From Rhyacophila brunnea (lineage: Eukaryota > Arthropoda > Insecta > Trichoptera > Rhyacophilidae): DNA of 64,000 nt. This document shows positions 57,850 to 64,000 of this stretch, in pieces. Location: positions 1,054,001 through 1,118,000 of the forward strand of contig JAGYXB010000456.1 of NCBI GenBank assembly GCA_022495005.1. The letters run 5' to 3'. The first letter of the stretch is position 1, and each line of letters opens with the position of its first letter. A program made the translations under genes and the position numbers. The notes beneath the pieces were generated by a model that did no database searches, had not been told where the DNA came from, and saw nothing but the letters and a program-made list of their open reading frames with translations.

Positions 57850-58880
57850 CAAAATGAGCAACTATTATGGGTTTGATTCTAATATCACAGAAAAATATAG
57901 GAATCAAAAAGCGAGCACTTGTTTTTAATAAATATAAAAAGAAAATAAAGAAGCTTTTTAAATAATATTAATAAAATCATTATAAACTAATAAAAAAATT
58001 TATACTTACTGTTTTTCACAGCAACTTTGTCAAAAACAGTAATTAACCATCGAAATATCAAAGACGTCCATTGTATCATAATGCCTTCCAATCAATCACT
58101 TAGCAAATGTTTTCGTGACAGCTTTTTTTGGCTAAATTGAGCTAACTTGGTGCATTTATTTTCCATTACAGTCAACCAACAATAATAGATAATTATCATT
58201 GGAAAAGACATGTATTGTATTGAACGTTTGATATTGACAATACAAACAATTTATACGTATACTCGAAACAAACAACGTCTCGGTGGCTCGATCAATCATG
58301 GAAGTTTTATTGAACTTTAAATTGTGTTTACTCGATACTAATAACTTTCTAGTTGTTCGAGTTGGAAGGTTTTGATAACTACATATTTATACGTACGATT
58401 TATTGACATATTACAAAGATAATATTAATATTATGTTCATCCACTTTTTCAATGTGTTATTTAGGTGCGGAATGGTGAGGTACCAAAAGGTAGATGTAGC
58501 TAAAGATTTTTAATATAATTGTGATATAAAGTTATGGATTTTTTGGTTAATTTAAAATTGTTTGACGATTAATTACAACTAGCAATGCAGTGCAATGAGA
58601 AAAATAGTACGTATTTATGACGTGTTTATCATTTTTTTTACAATACATATATTTACAAATTAATTTTATTTATCTACTTGTTCTGAAATCTTATAGATTG
58701 ACTGATCAAAGATAATATGTTATTGTAAATTGATTTTTGCGATTTGCAGTATTTATAGGCACCACAATTATTATAGTAATACGAACATGCATACGTGTCG
58801 ATCGAGCGGTAGATTTTGGTCGATTGCGTGTAAATATATTCAGTTATAATATATGATGACTTCAAAACACCTGAGACTAT
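57850..58880. other. No recognisable gene
   Basis: AT-rich; short frames only. Confidence 0.45.
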
Positions 58881-58886
58881 CAGTCA

Positions 58887-59062
58887 GATATATATCGCGC
58901 CAATGTGATTTAACCGATGGATCAAATCCCCTCGGGCGTCGTATTTTTTTCAAATGTGATTTGCTCTAGTATGTATATAACTGAGGTGTTTTCAAATTAT
59001 GTATGTTCAATATATGGAATGTTACATTTTCAAATCTTGTGAAGTATTCGTTGAATAACATA
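58887..59062 (+). mobile_element. SINE2 copy, head degraded
   Basis: Partial head and B-box region (ggatcaaatcccctcgggcg), then gtcgtatttttttcaaatg, then the body gaggtgttttcaaattatgt, atgttcaatat and gttacattttcaaat, ending tattcgttgaataa. Confidence 0.7.
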
Positions 59063-59064
59063 CC

Positions 59065-60040
59065 TAAATGGTTTATTTGTTTATTGAAAATCACTTTCAA
59101 ATTAACCATGAGAAAACCCGTGTAACCTCTTCGGATCGCTTGATTCATATTTCATCACTTACGGCCTGCTTCAGGAGTGAGTGAGAGAAAATGTCAATAC
59201 TCGCATGTTAAATTTGAAAAATAAACCGCCACGCAAATAAATAAATCGTTTATTTTAATCGGGTCGTGAAAGAAAACAAATGATATGATTACAGGAAGAG
59301 CTTGAAAGATGGTCACAGTGCAGTGGTAGCATATCGACACATCCACGAATGTTGAGTGGCCCTGCCATTTGTGTATTTTTTATGTGTTTATTTTTTTATT
59401 ATTATAATAACTATGGAATAAAAAAATACTAGTAGATCTTGTAAGTGAACATTTACCAGTACATGTTATTACTACTTATTACTGTACATGGTTCCATCAT
59501 GCATGAGTGAACATAATTAATATACATTATGATTATAATACTTAGATAGGTGTATATTATATTTTTTGATATGTCTGGTTTATGGGGAAAGACTAAAAGT
59601 TTTGGCTGATATTAAAACGAATATTGCTAACATAATAATTGCCAACCATTCGACGAAGCATTGCCTAATTAAAAATACGAACACATTAAAGAAACAAGAA
59701 GAGCAAAAAGGACACTTTAATAAGCAGTGGATTGACACTGGCTGGTGATAAAGCATTTAAGAATCACTCTGAATTCAGATACCGTAGATTTTTCAGATAC
59801 TAAACATCTGAATGTTTCGACCTCTAAACGAAATGTCCTTCGTTAAAATCACATAATTGCACATAGCTTGAATGTCAGTGAAGGTTAAAACAGCAGTTAT
59901 GACATTTTTATTTTGCTCTCCTTTCTCGGACATATTGCTGCCTAAAATATTGGACTTTTGATAGAAAGATTTTAATATGCATTCAGTATTTTTTTATTAG
60001 CAACCGCGAAAATAAAACGGCGGCTTGCGTTCTGGTTTGA
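59065..60040. other. No recognisable gene
   Basis: A 60-codon frame at 59566 has mixed composition but no recognisable motif. No other structure seen. Confidence 0.45.
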
Positions 60041-60042
60041 AG

Positions 60043-60390
60043 TACGGTAAACTCGCGGTTATCCGTGTGAGGATTATCCGGTTTGCAAATTATCCATGCA
60101 CAATACGGTGTAAACAACGATATAATCGTTTTTAGGAAAATTCGAACTGATATTAGAAAATTATTAAAAGATTCCTGCAAACATACCAAAATCACAGATT
60201 TTCTTAATAAATAATGAGTATTAAACATGTTAAAATAGTTGTCTACTTTACAAATGTATAATATGTAGTATTTTAAAAAGGAAAAAATTATAGTTCTGAT
60301 TATCCGTGGTTTTTGTTTATCCGTACCGCCTCTCCCTACCATTCGACCGGATAATCGTGAATTAGACCGGATAATCAGGACTCTACCGTG
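60043..60390. mobile_element. Tigger-like MITE (~348 bp)
   Basis: The left end tacggtaaactcgcggttat and right end (reverse) cacggtagagtcctgattat carry several ttatccgg-type subterminal words on both sides. This resembles Tigger/pogo termini. The TA duplication is not exact, so the superfamily is inferred from motif style. Confidence 0.65.
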
Positions 60391-60394
60391 TGTT

Positions 60395-62635
60395 GCTTTT
60401 TTTACATAACATAGCACGTATCTTTTGGAATCTTCAAAATAATGGTTAATGCATTGGTTTTTCCTGTCTACAAAAATTGAAGAGAAGGTTTCTTACCAGG
60501 AGTATTTATAGCTACATACAAGATTATGTGAGATACATTAAATCTTAGATTAAAGTCGAATTTAATTATACACTATCCTATACTATGAATTTAAGTATTA
60601 AATGCATATTTTGGCAATATCTTGCATATAAAATTATGTATGTAATTAACTAATTGGTCGAATTTGATAAGTATCATAGTGGAATGTCATAGTAGAAACG
60701 TGAAGTTATCTTTAAATAAACCTGCAATGCAAAATCACTTGTTACGAACTTAATCGATAGGCCAGAGGTTCTTTTTTGCTTCATTTTTATACATTTAGAG
60801 CGGCATGCACAATCTAAGATTTCGATCCTAAGGATAAGTCGCCGAGAAGCATGACTTAACTATAAACAATCCTGATAGTGTTAATTCGTTTGGCATGTAC
60901 TTGCAGAATATTATTTTACTTTTATACGCCAGCCAGCAGAAATACAAGATGCCAGATGATAGAATGACACTTGACACTAGTGTTACCATGTTAAAAAAAT
61001 ATTTTGCGGTGCCTGTGGAATCACGTATAATGACTTATAACGGAAACATAAGAGCATTATAATTAAATATTAATATGTATTTATAGTTATTGCATTTATA
61101 AAATGCAGTTGTCATATTTTTGTCATCGTTTAACAATTATAAAATAATTTACCTAATTTACCTAACGAGAATTTTTAAATATTGTATTATTTTCAATAAA
61201 AATGATCTTAACTAAGGACAGTGTTTCTGCATAGTGTTTTCTGCTAAGGAAATTTTAGTTATGACAAATGTTTCTGCATTCCGCTCTTAGGCTCTATCTC
61301 TATAGAAACAGTTTTTTCGACATCTTTGCTGTCACCAAAATTTAGAATGTTTCGTATTTTTATGAGGTGCACTCCCAAGTTTTCGTACATGGTACTCTTA
61401 CTAACTTTGTGCGGCTGATTTCACCATAATTGGGCTGGTGACAGTCAATAGTCAATATCAAAGATTATTTTTTACTGCTAAATGTACTTTTTCTGACTAT
61501 AAGGCTGTCATATTGTGTCTCGTCAGGAATTCGAGAGTCATTCATTTTTCATGAAAAATTCTACATCAAATCAAATATTGACAATGTGTGTATTAATTCA
61601 ATGAAGTGCTGATTAGTGTTGGTCAGAAAGTCGAAGCATTAATTAATCCATACTATCGCTAATCCCTTTAATATGCCAATATGTAATTATTGTGGACACA
61701 ATGTCAATGCGTTAATTTTGCACAATTTAATTAATTTGTTTAATCAGTCCTGTCAGAAGTACAAAATAATATGTCGACAGATGGTACGACTAGGATTATC
61801 ATCAATTATCATTTTTAAAACCATTCAGCTGACTAGTAAATTGCTCATTGTAATTTTAATTGATTTAAATAATTATTTGACTCAGTTAATTTTACGATAT
61901 TAGAGTTATTTGTATTGACGACTGTTTCGAGTATAATCCCATCCTCAGAACGATCCAAAGATAATAATAAATAATAATCTTAAAAACTAATTAGTGAGGG
62001 TATCCGGTATATTCAGGGAACACAGAATTAATAGGTACTGAAATACCCAACGGGTTGCAACCGATCTAGAGTGTGGAAGAATATGGGATACAATTAAACA
62101 CGTCAATCTAAGCTTGTCCTTCGTTCTGATAACTTCTCTCGGTTTATGCACTGTAGTTCATTCAATATTGGTGTATTTGAAGGTTGCAACACACACTATC
62201 GCACGTCTATAATCTGTGTTTCATTTTTATAGAACACTCACACATTTAAAAGCCTGCTTCAAAATGTATTATATTCAATTGGGGTATAGCCTATCTGAAT
62301 TATATTTATCAATCTGTTCTGTGGCTATATTATATTAAAACTATCTATGTTCCTTATTACTTCTCTCCCGACACCATATTTTCCACAAAATATTCTCTAA
62401 GTATGCTTTTGAGGTATTTCTGAATCATGAAAGTATTAAACATTGTATATACCTACAATAAATTATTAACCAACATCATATTTTGGTTGCATACGCTGAC
62501 GAAATGACATATAAGCAACCTTCAAATATGTTCTCGTAACGTCCCAAGATAAACTTTCTAAGATAATGGTTGTGAACAGCGTCCACATTAATGAATCATA
62601 TTTAAATAATTTAGATAAAAATTGCAAATAAACGA
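60395..62635. other. No recognisable gene
   Basis: More than 2 kb with only short frames; the 76-codon frame at 61673 begins PICNYCGH but has no second metal-binding pair, so I do not call a zinc finger. No terminal repeats recognised. Confidence 0.45.
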
Positions 62636-62638
62636 ATT

Positions 62639-62767
62639 TCTTCTTTTGGTGACCCCAGAAGCGGTCAGAAAAAAATGACCGATGCTAATATTAACAGAAT
62701 ACAAGATGCAATACAGTTAGATAAACGAATGAGTGTAAAATTGATAGCTGAAGAATCTGCAGATTAA
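62639..62767 (+). pseudogene. mariner-like transposase fragment (HTH linker)
   Basis: Translates to GDPRSGQKKMTDANINRIQD, then AIQLDKRMSVKLIAEESAD and a stop. This is the linker between the two helix-turn-helix motifs and the start of the second one in mariner-type transposases (DPRSGRP...IxxVxxLVxxDRR). Both sides are unrelated sequence, and no inverted ends were found. It differs from the two mariner elements at 5.6 and 39.5 kb. Confidence 0.65.
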
Positions 62768-63153
62768 TTGAGAAAAGGGTTCCTAAGCTAAAGAATTAAC
62801 CAATAACAGCTCGCTCACTAATCTATCTAATCTAATTGAGGTTATAATGTAATCGAAACGATTACCTAGCCAATTAGATTAGGTATCCTACCTATTCACC
62901 TGACTATTTTGATGAAAGTATGAAGGTTTTCTAATAATTAACTGATATAATATAACATAATAATATATGAGACATGTACGCTAAACAATATTAAATTTGT
63001 GAAAATGGAAACATCAACCAAATCAGTCTAAAATTCTAGCTAGAAAACCACTTCTTTAACGCGTTGACTTCAATGAAACTTATTTTTAAGTACGTACCTA
63101 CTTCATTGCTTAAAAATTGGTTGTGTCAAATCATTTTACTCTATTACTAAATA

Positions 63154-63353
63154 GGGTACTGTTCGGTTATCAGGAATACAGCGGAAAACACATTTGAAAA
63201 TACCTGATATGCTGGATTATTTATTAGTTTGGGTTAGTTTAGGTAAGGTTAGGTTAGGTTAGGTTTGGTTAGGTTAACCTAACAAATAATCCAGTTTATC
63301 GGCAATTTTCAAAATGTGTTTGCCGCTGTATTCCTGATAACCGAACAGTACCC
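63154..63353. mobile_element. Palindromic element with TTAGG-like core, copy 2 (200 bp)
   Basis: The ends gggtactgttcggttatcag and its mirror are perfect over the first 20 bp, flanked by TA on both sides (63152-63153, 63354-63355). Arms of about 80 bp enclose a core (63228-63285) of ttaggttaggttaggt-type repeats that itself ends in a ggttaacc palindrome. TA flanks suggest a Tc1/mariner-type mobiliser. Confidence 0.8.
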
Positions 63354-63447
63354 TAAAAAGTTTAAGAACATTCTTCCGGAACTCTGATTTTTCTCACAAA
63401 ATCTTAGCGTTCCGCAAAACCTGGTTAGGTTATGGTATAGTTTGAAG

Positions 63448-63797
63448 CAGTGCGTTTGAGCGGACTTTTTCTTGAGTTGCTCCGCTCCAGCTACGTTTTG
63501 GGACCTAATACTTGCTCCAGCTCCGTTCCAAGGTCTGCTCCGCTCCGGGTAACAAGTAATAAGTTTAATATGTATTATAATAAATAAACATGTTAAAAAA
63601 AATAGTTTTAAAATACGGTTTATTATTCGTTATCGTGTTGCTAAGTGTCAAATATAATATTTTTATTGGGTTTTAGGACGAAAATTTAATATTAATAAAA
63701 AAACATTTGGGGCATTGGAGCATTGTAAATTTTCGGTGCTCCTGCATCGTGTAAAACTCCATTGCTCCACTACGCCGTGCTCCGCTCCAATGCTCTG
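63448..63797. mobile_element. hAT-type MITE (350 bp)
   Basis: Ends cagtgcgtttgagcgg and (reverse) cagagcattggagcgg. The 8-bp flanks gtttgaag (63440-63447) and gtttaaag (63798-63805) differ at one base. The ends are rich in gctccgctcc/ggagc words. Non-coding. Confidence 0.75.
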
Positions 63798-64000
63798 GTT
63801 TAAAGTATATAGTAGCCACTAGTTTTAATAGTTTTACACGAATTTAAAAAAAAAGTTTATTTCGGTAATTTAATTGCCACGCTACGTATTTGGTATTCAG
63901 TATACATAATATGGTTTGAAAGGTTTTTCAATGGTTTCTGTTTACACTTTCATTTTCAATTCATTTCTACTGTTATTCATTTAATAACGTTTGGTGGCAA

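Noticed and set aside
59983..60417. 144-codon minus-strand frame
   Set aside because: It spans the Tigger-like MITE from end to end and translates its terminal repeats; no domain is visible.
61673..61903. 76-codon frame starting PICNYCGH, possible zinc finger
   Set aside because: Only one CxxC pair is present, with no second pair of metal ligands at finger spacing, and the rest is AT-driven hydrophobic sequence.

Overview
This is AT-rich arthropod nuclear DNA, almost certainly from an insect. The evidence is mariner, pogo, hAT-like, Helitron-like, RTE-like LINE and tRNA-derived SINE sequences, plus degenerate TTAGG/CCTAA runs (the insect telomere motif) in two palindromic elements. I cannot name the species. 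I found no convincing host protein-coding gene, no intact tRNA or rRNA gene and no CRISPR array. The window reads as a gene-poor graveyard of mobile elements, and nearly every open reading frame over 60 codons that I could explain lies in a transposon relic.

1-10 kb: a tRNA-derived SINE inside an older repeat; two hAT-type MITEs; a decayed mariner (5.6-6.8 kb); and a 1.8 kb Helitron-like element carrying about 12 units of a 107-135 bp minisatellite (7.7-9.5 kb). 10-20 kb: a nested stack in which a MITE (repeat A) was hit by a hAT-like MITE and by a solo LTR; a second solo LTR; a LINE tail; and several inverted-repeat elements. 20-32 kb: two SINE families, LINE tails, and a 2.5 kb inverted-repeat element (22.2-24.7 kb) that encodes a broken XPG/FEN1-like nuclease followed by an eight-cysteine tail, reminiscent of Academ transposons; then a pogo/Tigger relic.

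32-41 kb: a 1.38 kb almost perfect hairpin flanked by TTAA, a 574 bp hAT element, a third solo LTR, a TTAGG-cored palindrome and a mariner whose transposase has lost the region with its second and third catalytic aspartates. 41-46 kb: a near full-length RTE-like LINE (endonuclease plus reverse transcriptase, five visible lesions) inserted in the hairpin of another repeat A copy. 46-64 kb: more LINE tails, SINEs and short hAT-type elements, several nested in one another, a Tigger-like MITE and a second TTAGG-cored palindrome.

The strongest evidence is structural. Target-site duplications are readable for nine hAT-type insertions (8 bp each, five perfect and four with one mismatch), three solo LTRs (4 bp), one LINE (7 bp), a TTAA hairpin and four TA-flanked elements. 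These make the insertion order partly reconstructable by eye. All family names are from pattern recognition; no database search was run.
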